A stretch of 64,000 bases of DNA. It comes from Actinomycetes bacterium (GTDB taxonomy: Bacteria; Actinomycetota; Acidimicrobiia; Acidimicrobiales; Palsa-688). This document shows, one piece after another, positions 49,006-57,074 of the stretch; the stretch's first letter is position 1; the number at the start of each line of letters is the position of its first letter. A program made the translations under genes and the position numbers. The DNA is taken from assembly GCA_021787365.1 (NCBI GenBank), contig JAJYMB010000058.1, forward strand, positions 1-64,000, given 5' to 3'. The notes under the pieces are model-generated. The model saw nothing but the letters and a program-made list of their open reading frames with translations, did not search any database and was not told where the DNA came from.

Positions 49006-51720
49006 GTGGCAACTAAGGCTCGGGCCGTCGCGCCCGCTCGTCGGGGGAGGGGGGCATCTGCGGCGCCGGCGCGCCGCGAGCGTCCTCGCTGGTACGAAAG
49101 CCTGCTCGGCCTCGTGGAAGACCAGTCCGACGAGATCTGGGGGCTCGCCTTGGTGCTGGTGGCTGCGCTCGTCGCCTTGGGCATGTACGCCCAGCTGGCC
49201 GGGCCGGTGGGCCGCGGCGTGCGGGAAGGGGCGGCTGACCTCTTCGGGTTGTCCCGCTATGTGGTCCCCGTCGGCTTCCTCGCCCTGGGCGGGTACTTGC
49301 TCTCGCGCCGCCCCCGGCCCCAGCCGGCCCGCGTGGCGCTGGGCCTCGTCCTCGCCCTGCTGGCGCTCTCGGGGCTGATCGCCGATGCCGGTGCGACGCC
49401 GAGCGTGCACCAGCCCCTTCGGGCTGTGCGCGGGGCCGGCGGGCTGGCCGGCATGCTCGTCGCCGTCCCGCTCCGGGCCGGCCTCGGGACCTGGGGAGCG
49501 GGCCTGGTGCTGGCCGCGGTCCTCTTGGTGGCGCTGCTGGTGACGACCGCGACCCCGGTGCGGACGGTCGGCCACGGGGTGCGGGGCACGGCGCGCCTCG
49601 GCTGGCGCGGCGCCCGTTTCGCCGTCGGCACAACCTGGCGCGTCCTGCGGGCGGGAAGCGGCGCCGGCGCCGGCGCCAGCACTGACTGGGAAGACGGGGG
49701 CACGGGCTGGGCCGGTGACGAGCTGGGCGACGAGGAGCCCTGGGCTCCTGGTGAGGTTTCGGCCGGGGGAGCGGCGGGAGAGTTCGGTTGGCCGGCGCTC
49801 GCCGGCGAAGAGCAGGAGCCGCGCGACGGGCGTGAGGGGCGAGACGGGCGCGAGGGCGGGAAAGGGCGAGCGGCGAAGAGGCGCTCGGCGGGGGAGGTCG
49901 AGGCGGCGGCTGGGAGCGGGCCTCGAGTGCCCCTGACGTCTGCGGAGCCGCTCCCGATCGGCGGTCTGGCCAGCGCCGGCAAGGGCGAGCAGCTCGCGAT
50001 CGACCTCGGCCCCGCCCCCCAGGTGAGGCCGCCCTGGCGGCTCCCGCCGATATCGCTTTTGAAGCGCAGCAAGGCGGCGTCGGTGGACCGTCACCAGGTG
50101 GAAGTGCTCGGCCAGACCCTGCAGGGGGCGCTCGCTGCGCTCGGGGTGGAGACACGCCTGGTCGGGGCCACGGTGGGCCCGAGCGTCACCCGCTACGAGC
50201 TCGAGCTCGGACCGGGGGTCAAGGTCCAACGGGTGACGGCCCTCCACCGCGACATCGCCTACGCCATGGCCGCCACCGAGGTGCGCATACTTGCGCCCAT
50301 ACCAGGCCGTTCGGCCATCGGGGTGGAGGTGCCCAACCGCCAGCGCCAGACCGTGACGCTCGGCGACATCCTCTCCTCGGGGGAGGCGGCGGCCGCCCGC
50401 CACCCGCTGGAAGTGGCCGCGGGCCGGGACATAGCGGGCCGCCCGGTGCTCGTCAACCTGGCCGAGATGCCCCACATCCTGATCGCGGGCGCGACCGGCT
50501 CGGGCAAGTCGTCGTGCCTCAATGCCATGCTCACGTCCGTGCTGATGCGTGCTACCCCCGAGCAGGTCCGCCTGATCCTCGTGGACCCGAAGCGCGTCGA
50601 GCTCGGCGCCTACGCCGGCCTGCCCCACTTGCTCACCAATGTCGTCACCAACCCCAAGCGCGCCGCCAATGCCCTGCGTTGGGCGGTGGAGGAGATGGAG
50701 CGCCGCTACGACCTGCTGGCCGAGGTCGGCATGCGCGACATAACCGGGTACAACGCCGCTTACGACCGGGGCGAGCTCAACGACCAGCCCGGCGGGCACT
50801 CGGCGGGAGGGGAGCCGGCGCCAGGTGGCTGGGCAGACAGGGAGCCGGCGCCAGGTGGCTGGGCAGACAGGGAGCCGGCGCCAGGTGGCTGGGCAGACAG
50901 AGAGCCGGCAGGAGGGGAGCCGGCGGAGGGGGAGCGGGCAGAGGGGGAGCCGGCCGAGGAGGATTGGGCAGAGCTGCACGACACCACCTCGGGCCACGGG
51001 GAGGACCCGACAGTGCCCGACGGGGCGGGAGCACTCCAGGCCCAGCGGTACGAGCGGCTCCCCTTCGTCTTGGTCGTGGTGGACGAGCTCAACGACCTGA
51101 TGATGGTGGCGGCGCGCGATGTCGAGGAGTCGATCTGCCGGATCGCCCAAATGGCGAGGGCTGTCGGCATCCACCTCGTGATAGCCACCCAGCGGCCCTC
51201 GGTCGACGTGATCACGGGCCTCATCAAGGCCAACATCCCCTCCCGCCTCGCTTTCGCCGTCTCTTCGCTCGCGGACAGCCGGGTCGTGCTCGACCAGGCC
51301 GGCGCCGAGAGGCTGATAGGAAAAGGGGACATGCTGCTGCTCACGGCCTCTTCCAGTTCGCCTCGGCGCCTCCAGGGGCCCTGGGTGGACGAGGAGGACG
51401 TCCGAAAGGTCGTGGCCCACTGGCGCCGGCAGGCCTCGCCCTCTTACGTGGAGGGGATAGAGGGCCAGGAGGCCGGTCCGGGCGAGGCCAGCGGCGACCC
51501 CGAGGACAACGACGACTTGCTGGAAGCCGCCATGGAACTGGTCGTGCGCAGCCAGCTCGGCAGCACCTCCATGCTCCAGCGCAAGCTGCGGGTCGGCTTC
51601 GCCCGGGCCGGCCGGCTGATGGACCTGCTCGAACAGCGCGGCGTCGTAGGGCCGTCGGAGGGTTCCAAGGCGAGGGCCGTCCTGATGACGGTGGACGAGC
51701 TCGAGTCGCGCGGGGACTAG
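49006..51720 (+). CDS. ftsK: DNA translocase FtsK/SpoIIIE
   Basis: 904 residues. Four membrane helices lie within 45-200 (IWGLALVLVAALVALGMYA, VVPVGFLALGGYLL and so on), then an acidic linker. The motor domain has the alpha part (QTLQGALAALGVETR) and RecA-like part with Walker A GATGSGKSSCLNAML near 495 and Walker B LVVVDELNDLMMVAARDVEESI near 690. A gamma winged-helix is at about 835-904 (DLLEAAMELVVRSQLGSTSMLQRK). Between Walker A and B an insert with three EPAPGGWADR repeats is unusual. It pumps DNA to segregate chromosomes at the septum. GTG at 49006 is used; the ~45 nt before it are AT-rich. Confidence 0.95.
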   Translation: MATKARAVAPARRGRGASAAPARRERPRWYESLLGLVEDQSDEIWGLALVLVAALVALGMYAQLAGPVGRGVREGAADLFGLSRYVVPVGFLALGGYLLSRRPRPQPARVALGLVLALLALSGLIADAGATPSVHQPLRAVRGAGGLAGMLVAVPLRAGLGTWGAGLVLAAVLLVALLVTTATPVRTVGHGVRGTARLGWRGARFAVGTTWRVLRAGSGAGAGASTDWEDGGTGWAGDELGDEEPWAPGEVSAGGAAGEFGWPALAGEEQEPRDGREGRDGREGGKGRAAKRRSAGEVEAAAGSGPRVPLTSAEPLPIGGLASAGKGEQLAIDLGPAPQVRPPWRLPPISLLKRSKAASVDRHQVEVLGQTLQGALAALGVETRLVGATVGPSVTRYELELGPGVKVQRVTALHRDIAYAMAATEVRILAPIPGRSAIGVEVPNRQRQTVTLGDILSSGEAAAARHPLEVAAGRDIAGRPVLVNLAEMPHILIAGATGSGKSSCLNAMLTSVLMRATPEQVRLILVDPKRVELGAYAGLPHLLTNVVTNPKRAANALRWAVEEMERRYDLLAEVGMRDITGYNAAYDRGELNDQPGGHSAGGEPAPGGWADREPAPGGWADREPAPGGWADREPAGGEPAEGERAEGEPAEEDWAELHDTTSGHGEDPTVPDGAGALQAQRYERLPFVLVVVDELNDLMMVAARDVEESICRIAQMARAVGIHLVIATQRPSVDVITGLIKANIPSRLAFAVSSLADSRVVLDQAGAERLIGKGDMLLLTASSSSPRRLQGPWVDEEDVRKVVAHWRRQASPSYVEGIEGQEAGPGEASGDPEDNDDLLEAAMELVVRSQLGSTSMLQRKLRVGFARAGRLMDLLEQRGVVGPSEGSKARAVLMTVDELESRGD
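50811..50900. repeat. Three perfect 30-bp repeats within the FtsK motor domain
   Basis: The unit starting GGAGCCGGCGCCAGGTGG is repeated three times without mismatch and then degenerates. It encodes EPAPGGWADR repeats in a loop that separates Walker A and B segments of FtsK. Confidence 0.9.
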
Positions 51721-51754
51721 GCCCGCCAGGGACAGGGCACGGGACATCCAGAAG

Positions 51755-52633
51755 ATGTGGCGCACCGCGCGGGCGCCGGCGTCGTCGGCCAACCTCGGGC
51801 CGGGTTTCGACACCCTGGCGGTGGCGCTCGGCCTTTACGTGGAGGTGGGGCTGCGCCCGCGTCCCGAGGGCCTGCTCGTGGTGGCCGAAGGCGAGGGCTC
51901 GGAACTCCCCGGCGGGCCTTCCCACCTGGCGGCCCGTGTGGCGCGCGAAGTCCTCGGCCATGACCGCTTCGAACTGCGTGTACGTTCCCAGGTGCCCGTT
52001 GCGCGCGGTCTCGGCTCGTCGGCGGCCCTGGCGGTGGCGGCGGCGGCCGCGGCCGGCGCCGGCGTGCCGGACGAGGCTTTCGAGCGCGCCTTCGGTGTGG
52101 ACGGCCACCCCGAAAATGCAGCCGCGTCTGCCTTCGGCGGGCTCGTCGCCGCTGCCGTGGTGGGGGGACGGCCGGTCGCCCGGCACCTCCGTCTCGACCC
52201 CCAACTGCGCTTCGTGGTGCTCGTCCCCGACCACGAGCTCCCGACCGCCGACGCCCGCCAGGCCCTGCCGGCCTCGGTGCCCATCGGGGACGCCGTGTTC
52301 AACTTGAGCCGCCTCGGCTTGCTCGTGGCCGGCCTCGCCGACCGCCGCCAGCTGGTCCCCGAGGCGGGGGACGACCGGCTCCACCAGCCCGCTCGCGCAG
52401 CCCTGTTCGCCGAGGCCGAAGCGCTGCTGGCGGGCCTCCGCCGGCGAGGGGCGCTCACCTCTTGCTGGTCGGGGGCCGGCCCGAGCGTACTGGCGCTCTG
52501 CGACGCCGGAGCCGCTAGCGACCTTTGCGCCGCCGGCCGCGAGCTCATGGCGTCGCTCGGGGTCCCGGGCAGGGCCCTCCTGCTAGAAGCCGACCACCGC
52601 GGCGCTCAGGTGAGCGAGGCACCGGATCACTAG
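51755..52633 (+). CDS. thrB: Homoserine kinase
   Basis: 292 residues, GHMP family. SSANLGPGFDTLAVALGLYVEV at the start is the homoserine-kinase N-terminal motif. PVARGLGSSAALAVAAAAAAG is the ATP-binding P-loop-like GHMP motif 2, and SCWSGAGPSVLALC is motif 3. It phosphorylates homoserine for threonine synthesis. hom and thrC, usual neighbours, are not present. It lies 34 bp after ftsK on the same strand and converges with the membrane-protein gene. Confidence 0.93.
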   Translation: MWRTARAPASSANLGPGFDTLAVALGLYVEVGLRPRPEGLLVVAEGEGSELPGGPSHLAARVAREVLGHDRFELRVRSQVPVARGLGSSAALAVAAAAAAGAGVPDEAFERAFGVDGHPENAAASAFGGLVAAAVVGGRPVARHLRLDPQLRFVVLVPDHELPTADARQALPASVPIGDAVFNLSRLGLLVAGLADRRQLVPEAGDDRLHQPARAALFAEAEALLAGLRRRGALTSCWSGAGPSVLALCDAGAASDLCAAGRELMASLGVPGRALLLEADHRGAQVSEAPDH

Positions 52634-52649
52634 CGGGCGGGCTAGCCGG

Positions 52650-53171
52650 CTAACGGCGCCCCCAGCGGCCCCTGCAGGGCGCGACGTGGACGAGGATGTT
52701 ATACGTGAACAGGGCGATGGCGAGGTGCATCAGCATGAGGAAGGCAACGGCGTGCACCGGTTGGCCCTTGTACAGGATGTACAGGTCGGGTAGCCATAGG
52801 GCCAGGGTGACGGCGATGGCCATCCTGAAAAAGACCCAGCGGGGGCTCGACGTAAGGCGGGTGACGATGGGCCAGCCGGTACAGGCGATGAGCACGCCGA
52901 TCACGGTCAAGGTGGCATAGTCGTAGAAGCGGAAGTGGACGTACCCCTTGGTCGCGGGGAAGAAGTGCTCGGCCACCCTGACGATGGCGGTATCGACTAG
53001 AAGCGACGCCAGGACCGCGGCAATAGTGGCTACGACGACGCGCGGCAGGGACGGTTGCTCGTCGCTCGGGTCGAAATCGATGTGGGCGAGCCACAATGCG
53101 CGCCCGAGCATGGTCTCGTCCAGGTTTTGCAAATAAGCCCTCCTTCGCCACAGGGCACCTCGTACCCGCAC
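52650..53171 (-). CDS. Small four-helix membrane protein
   Basis: 173 residues (or 153 from ATG 53111). Four hydrophobic segments are seen: VVVATIAAVLASLLVDTAIV, YATLTVIGVLIACTGWPIV, MAIAVTLALWLPDLYILY and AVAFLMLMHLAIALFTYNIL. The arrangement resembles the DUF6069 family of actinobacterial membrane proteins, but I am not certain. A conserved-looking CTGWPIVTRLTSSPRWVFFRM loop lies between helices two and three. No partner gene shares its strand nearby. The function is unknown. Confidence 0.65.
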   Translation of the reverse strand: MRVRGALWRRRAYLQNLDETMLGRALWLAHIDFDPSDEQPSLPRVVVATIAAVLASLLVDTAIVRVAEHFFPATKGYVHFRFYDYATLTVIGVLIACTGWPIVTRLTSSPRWVFFRMAIAVTLALWLPDLYILYKGQPVHAVAFLMLMHLAIALFTYNILVHVAPCRGRWGRR

Positions 53172-53273
53172 GCTTTGACGGCACCTACAGCCCCTATGAG
53201 TGGCTGGTGCGGGTGTTGATATACCACAGGCTGGCCAACGGGCCCGTGTGGTCCCCCTGTAGTCTCTTCTGGA

Positions 53274-54542
53274 GTGGCGAGTTACTGGCTGGAGACCCTC
53301 GGGTGCCCCAAAAACCAGGTGGACTCCGACAAGCTCGCGGGCGCGCTCGCGCTGGAGGGCTACGGGCGGGCGGAGGAGGCCGGTAGCGCCGACTTGGTAG
53401 TGGTCAACACGTGCGCCTTCATCGAGGCGGCGCGTGAGGAGTCGGTGGCAGCCGTGCTCGAGATGGCGGGGGCCAAAAAGCAGGGCGCGCGCCTCGTCGT
53501 CACCGGTTGCCTGGCCGAGCGCTACGGCGAGGAGCTGGCCGGCGCCTTACCCGAGGTGGACCAGGTGGCCGGGTTTGGCGTGGCTTTCTGGGACCGGGCT
53601 GGCGCGCCTAGCGCGGCGCCGGTGTCGTTCAGGCGGTCGAGGTTCGACCTGCTCGAGCTACCGCGGCCGGCGGCCGGCGTGCCCTGGGCCTACGTGAAGA
53701 TCGCCGAAGGATGCGACCGGCGCTGCGGTTTCTGCGCCATACCGACGTTCCGGGGGCGGCAGCGTTCCCGCTCGCGTGAGGCGGTCCTGGCGGAAGTGGG
53801 GCGCCTCGATGCGGAGGAGGTCGTGCTGGTGGCCCAGGACCCGGTGTCTTGGGGGCGCGACGCACGTGGTGGCGCCGGGGGCCACGGGGAACTGGCGGCG
53901 TTGGTCCGCGACGTGCAGGAGCTCGTGGAGCGCGTGCGGCTGCTCTACCTCTACCCCTCGGGGTTGACCGACGAGCTGGTCGATGCCATGGGCGGTTGCC
54001 CCTATTTCGACCTTTCCCTCCAGCATGTTTCGCGGTCCCTGCTCCGGCGCATGCGCCGCTACGGAGAGAGCGAGCGCTTCTTGGAGCGGATCTCCTACAT
54101 CCGCCGGCGCTTCCCCGAGGCGGCCCTCCGGTCCTCTTTTATAATCGGCTACCCGGGGGAGACCGAGGAAGACCAGGACCTGCTGCTGTCGTTCCTGGAG
54201 GAAGCGCAGCTCGACTGGGCTGGTTTCTTCGCATTTTCACCCGAGGAGGGCACCTACGCCGCCTCCCTCCCGGGCCAGGTGCCGGCCGGGCTGGTAGCCG
54301 AGCGGGCCAGGGAGTGCTCGGAGGTGCAGGACGCCATCACCGCCTCCCGGCGGGCGGCCCTGGTGGGCACGAAGTGCCGGGCCCTGGTCGACGCCGCCGG
54401 CGAGGCCCGGAGCCACCGTGAGGCCCCCGAGATAGACGGCGTCATCAACGTCCCGCCCGGCTTGGCCCCGGGCAGTTGGGTGGAGCTGGAGATAACGGGC
54501 TCCGAGGGCCCGGACCTCTTCGGTGAGCCGGTGGGGCGTTGA
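53274..54542 (+). CDS. rimO: Ribosomal protein S12 methylthiotransferase
   Basis: 422 residues. The N-terminal UPF0004 domain binds one [4Fe-4S] cluster (LETLGCPKNQVDSD, NTCAFIEAA, GCLAERYGEEL). The radical-SAM domain has C-x3-C-x2-C in IAEGCDRRCGFCAIPTFRGRQRSR. A C-terminal TRAM domain ends the protein. It methylthiolates Asp88/89 of S12. LGCPKN identifies RimO rather than MiaB. GTG at 53274 has no Shine-Dalgarno; TAGTCT at 53260-53265 may be a -10 for leaderless expression. pgsA overlaps its 3' end by 4 bp. Confidence 0.95.
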   Translation: MASYWLETLGCPKNQVDSDKLAGALALEGYGRAEEAGSADLVVVNTCAFIEAAREESVAAVLEMAGAKKQGARLVVTGCLAERYGEELAGALPEVDQVAGFGVAFWDRAGAPSAAPVSFRRSRFDLLELPRPAAGVPWAYVKIAEGCDRRCGFCAIPTFRGRQRSRSREAVLAEVGRLDAEEVVLVAQDPVSWGRDARGGAGGHGELAALVRDVQELVERVRLLYLYPSGLTDELVDAMGGCPYFDLSLQHVSRSLLRRMRRYGESERFLERISYIRRRFPEAALRSSFIIGYPGETEEDQDLLLSFLEEAQLDWAGFFAFSPEEGTYAASLPGQVPAGLVAERARECSEVQDAITASRRAALVGTKCRALVDAAGEARSHREAPEIDGVINVPPGLAPGSWVELEITGSEGPDLFGEPVGR

Positions 54543-55165
54543 GCGGCGAGAAGTCATCGGTCGCCGGCGAGGTCGGGAGGGTCGCCGAGGTCGGCCAGCC
54601 TGCGGCGTTTGGCCTCATGACGGCGGCCAACGGCGTGACCGTGGCGCGCATCGCCGCCACGCCCGTGCTCGTGCTCGTAGTCCTGAGCGGGATCCCCTCG
54701 TGGGCTGCGCTCGTGCTCTGGGCGGCGCTGGCGTCCTCCGACGCCGCTGACGGGTGGGTGGCCCGGCGGCGGGGCAAGAGCGCCTCGGGAGCGTTCCTCG
54801 ACCCCTTGGCCGACAAGTTCCTCGTGCTGGGGGCCATGGCGGCCATAGCTGCCCTGGGCAAGTTCACCTGGGCGCCGGTCGGCCTCTTGGCAGCCCGGGA
54901 GGCCCTGATTACCGCCTACCGCGTCGTCGTGGCGCGCCAAGGTGTGAGCGTCCCTGCCCGGCGGGCGGCAAAGGTGAAGACCCTGGTCGAGTTTTTGACC
55001 GTGGGCCTCGTGCTCGTGCCGGTGGCCGGCGCATCAGAGGACACCTTCGCCCAGGTCGCTCGTGTGGCGCTTTGGTTCGCGGTGGCGCTGGCTTGGGCGA
55101 GCGCGGCGCAGTACCTCTTCGACAGCCGTTCTGCAGGCCGGCGGGCGTTCGCCGGCAACGCCTGA
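54539..55165 (+). CDS. pgsA: CDP-diacylglycerol-glycerol-3-phosphate 3-phosphatidyltransferase
   Basis: 208 residues with four or more membrane helices. The CDP-alcohol phosphotransferase motif D-x2-D-G-x2-A-R-x8-G-x3-D-x3-D is complete in SSDAADGWVARRRGKSASGAFLDPLADKF. It makes phosphatidylglycerol phosphate. TTG at 54539 overlaps the rimO stop (TTGA); the N-terminal ~25 residues are polar. The order rimO-pgsA-cinA is common to actinobacteria. Confidence 0.92.
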   Translation: MSGEKSSVAGEVGRVAEVGQPAAFGLMTAANGVTVARIAATPVLVLVVLSGIPSWAALVLWAALASSDAADGWVARRRGKSASGAFLDPLADKFLVLGAMAAIAALGKFTWAPVGLLAAREALITAYRVVVARQGVSVPARRAAKVKTLVEFLTVGLVLVPVAGASEDTFAQVARVALWFAVALAWASAAQYLFDSRSAGRRAFAGNA

Positions 55166-55183
55166 CCACGGGACGGTCGGGCT

Positions 55184-56440
55184 ATGGAGTGCGAGGTGCT
55201 GGCCATCGGGACCGAACTCCTGCTCGGCCACGTGGTCGACACCAACTCCGCCTGGATCGGCCAGCAACTGGCGCTCGCCGGGATCTCCTGCCGCTACCAA
55301 GCCAAGGTCGGGGACAACCACGAAAGGATCGTGGACGGCCTCCAAGAAGCCCTCTCGCGTGCCGACGCCGTCATCTGTTGCGGGGGGCTCGGGCCCACCC
55401 AGGACGACATAACCCGGGAGGCGATCGCGGAGGTCATGGGCGTTGCCCTCCGCCGCAATGCCGACGTCGAGGCGCGGCTGCGGGAGCGCTTCGGGGGGAG
55501 GGACGTGCCGGCGAGCAACTGGAAGCAGGCCGACGTCCCCGAGGGCGCATCGTTGATCATGGCCTCGACGGGCACGGCTCCCGGCCTCGTGTGCCCGGTG
55601 GGCGACAAGGTCGTTTACGCGGTGCCGGGCGTGCCAGCCGAGATGCGCGAGATGGTGGGCGGTGCCGTGGTGCCCGACCTGGTCCGCCGGTCGGGCGGCC
55701 AGGCCACCATACGGAGCCGGTTCCTGCGGGTCTGGGGGGTGCCCGAGTCCAAGGTCGCCGAGATCGTCGCCCCCCGGTTGTCGGCTCTGGAAGGGACGCC
55801 GACGACGATCGCCTTCCTCGCCAATGTGGCCGAAGGCGTGAGGGTGAGGGTCACGACCAGGGCGGCCGGCCCCGGTGCAGCGGCCGAGGCGGAACGTGCG
55901 CTCGACCGGGAAGAGGCCGAGCTGCGTGCGCTGCTCGGAGATGCTGTGGGCGGCATAGACGACGAAGATCTGGAGGTCGTGGTGGCCCGCCTGCTCGAGG
56001 GTTCGGGGTTGCGCCTGGCGGTGGCGGAGTCCCTCACCGGTGGGCTCGTGGCCACGCGGCTCACGTCGGTGCCCGGGGCGAGCGTCTGGTTCGCCGGCGG
56101 TGTCGTGAGCTACGGGAGCGACGTGAAGCGTTCGCTCCTCGGGGTCGGGGAGGGCCCGGTCGTAAGCGAGCGCGCCGCTCGTGAGATGGCCGCCGGCGTG
56201 GCCCGGCTGCTCGGGGCGGACGTCGGGCTCTCGCTCACCGGGGTCGCCGGCCCAGAGCCCCAAGACGGCCAGCCTGTCGGCACCGTCTTCGTCTGCCTGT
56301 CCTGGCCCCCCCCGGGCCAGGTGAGCGCCCTGGCCCTGTCGGGTGACCGGCGGCTCGTGCGTGAGCGCGCGGCTACCTACGCCCTCGACATCTTGCGCCA
56401 CGCCCTGCTGGCACGCGGGCCGGCGTTGCGTGGCTCTTAG
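55184..56440 (+). CDS. cinA: CinA-family protein (nucleotide pyrophosphatase/NMN amidohydrolase)
   Basis: 418 residues, full two-domain CinA. The N-terminal COG1058 domain has LAIGTELLLGHVVDTNSAWI and CCGGLGPTQDDITREA; the C-terminal PncC-like domain has VAESLTGGLVATRLTSVPGAS, GGVVSYGSDVKRSLLGV and LSLTGVAGPEPQDGQPVGTVF. The domains are linked to ADP-ribose hydrolysis and NMN deamidation in NAD salvage. In many bacteria cinA is co-transcribed with recA; here recA is nearby but on the opposite strand. ATG at 55184, 18 bp after pgsA. Confidence 0.93.
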   Translation: MECEVLAIGTELLLGHVVDTNSAWIGQQLALAGISCRYQAKVGDNHERIVDGLQEALSRADAVICCGGLGPTQDDITREAIAEVMGVALRRNADVEARLRERFGGRDVPASNWKQADVPEGASLIMASTGTAPGLVCPVGDKVVYAVPGVPAEMREMVGGAVVPDLVRRSGGQATIRSRFLRVWGVPESKVAEIVAPRLSALEGTPTTIAFLANVAEGVRVRVTTRAAGPGAAAEAERALDREEAELRALLGDAVGGIDDEDLEVVVARLLEGSGLRLAVAESLTGGLVATRLTSVPGASVWFAGGVVSYGSDVKRSLLGVGEGPVVSERAAREMAAGVARLLGADVGLSLTGVAGPEPQDGQPVGTVFVCLSWPPPGQVSALALSGDRRLVRERAATYALDILRHALLARGPALRGS

Positions 56441-56467
56441 GGCCTCTCAGGGCTCTCTCAGGGCGGC

Positions 56468-56833
56468 TCAGCCGAACCAGTTGGCCGGGAGCGTTTCGGC
56501 TGCCAGGTCGGGCTCGGGAGCGTGGCGGACCACCAAGCGGTCGCGCTCCCTGCGTAGCTCGCCGGCGGCCTCAGCGCACTGTGAGCTCATAGGCATCTCG
56601 AGTACGGCCTTGGCCTGTTCGCGCGTGTAGCGGAACGGCTCCTGCTGCAGGGCTGCAAGGGCCGCGTGCCTACTATTTGAGAGCTGAATGGCCTTGTTGA
56701 CTTGGTCGAGACGGCCCAAGGCGTCGAGCAGGCCCTCCACGACATGAAGGCGGCTTTCGAGCTCTCGCGACGAACCAGACGAAGTCAGGTCCACCGGGTG
56801 GGCTCCAAGGTGAACGGTGCCGGACACTGCCAT
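56468..56833 (-). CDS. Stand-alone GyrA coiled-coil-like small protein
   Basis: 121 residues. The central part (ELESRLHVVEGLLDALGRLDQVNKAI, then PFRYTREQAKAVLEMPMSSQ and AAGELRRERDRLV) aligns by pattern with the coiled-coil segment of DNA gyrase/topoisomerase IV subunit A. There a HxxEGxxxALxxID helix, then LTxxQAxAILxMxL and a final heptad helix, form the exit-gate arms. No winged-helix, catalytic Tyr or tower is present, so it is not a topoisomerase. ATG at 56833 has GGGAGG at perfect spacing. It is the first gene downstream of recA on the same strand, behind a 241-bp gap. A gyrase modulator is an attractive but untested idea. Confidence 0.7.
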   Translation of the reverse strand: MAVSGTVHLGAHPVDLTSSGSSRELESRLHVVEGLLDALGRLDQVNKAIQLSNSRHAALAALQQEPFRYTREQAKAVLEMPMSSQCAEAAGELRRERDRLVVRHAPEPDLAAETLPANWFG

Positions 56834-56862
56834 CAACACCTCCCAGAAACCCGAAAGGGCCA

Positions 56863-56883
56863 GGCCCTGGGAAACCCAGGGCC
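56863..56883 (-). promoter_or_regulatory. Hairpin upstream of the GyrA-like gene
   Basis: GGCCCTGGG (56863-56871) and CCCAGGGCC (56875-56883) form a perfect 9-bp stem with an AAA loop, about 30 nt before the ATG of the gene at 56833. It may affect translation or end transcription arriving from recA. Confidence 0.5.
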
Positions 56884-56983
56884 GAACCCGAACGGTCTTT
56901 GCTCTCCCAGTATCGCGCGCGAAGACTGTAAAGATCTAGAGAGAAGTTCCGTGATTTCCCTCGCTTGTACGTCACTCTGCGTG

Positions 56984-57005
56984 GGGCCGGGCCGGCACCC
57001 GGCCC
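56984..57005 (-). terminator. Candidate recA terminator
   Basis: GGGCCGGG (56984-56991) pairs with CCCGGCCC (56998-57005) around a 6-nt loop, about 70 nt past the recA stop. No T-run follows, so this is only a candidate. Confidence 0.45.
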
Positions 57006-57074
57006 TTGTGGCCGTGGCCGCAATGTGGCGCCCACGAAGGTGTCGCGCACCTGGCCGAGTGCCGGTCTGAGGCG

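Noticed and set aside
48853-51813. 986-codon minus-strand frame opposite ftsK
   Set aside because: It is antisense to a complete FtsK with all motifs; no domain is recognisable.
52643-52652. TAGCCGGCTA palindrome between thrB and the membrane-protein gene
   Set aside because: Too short and without a T-run; it is expected by chance in such GC-rich DNA.
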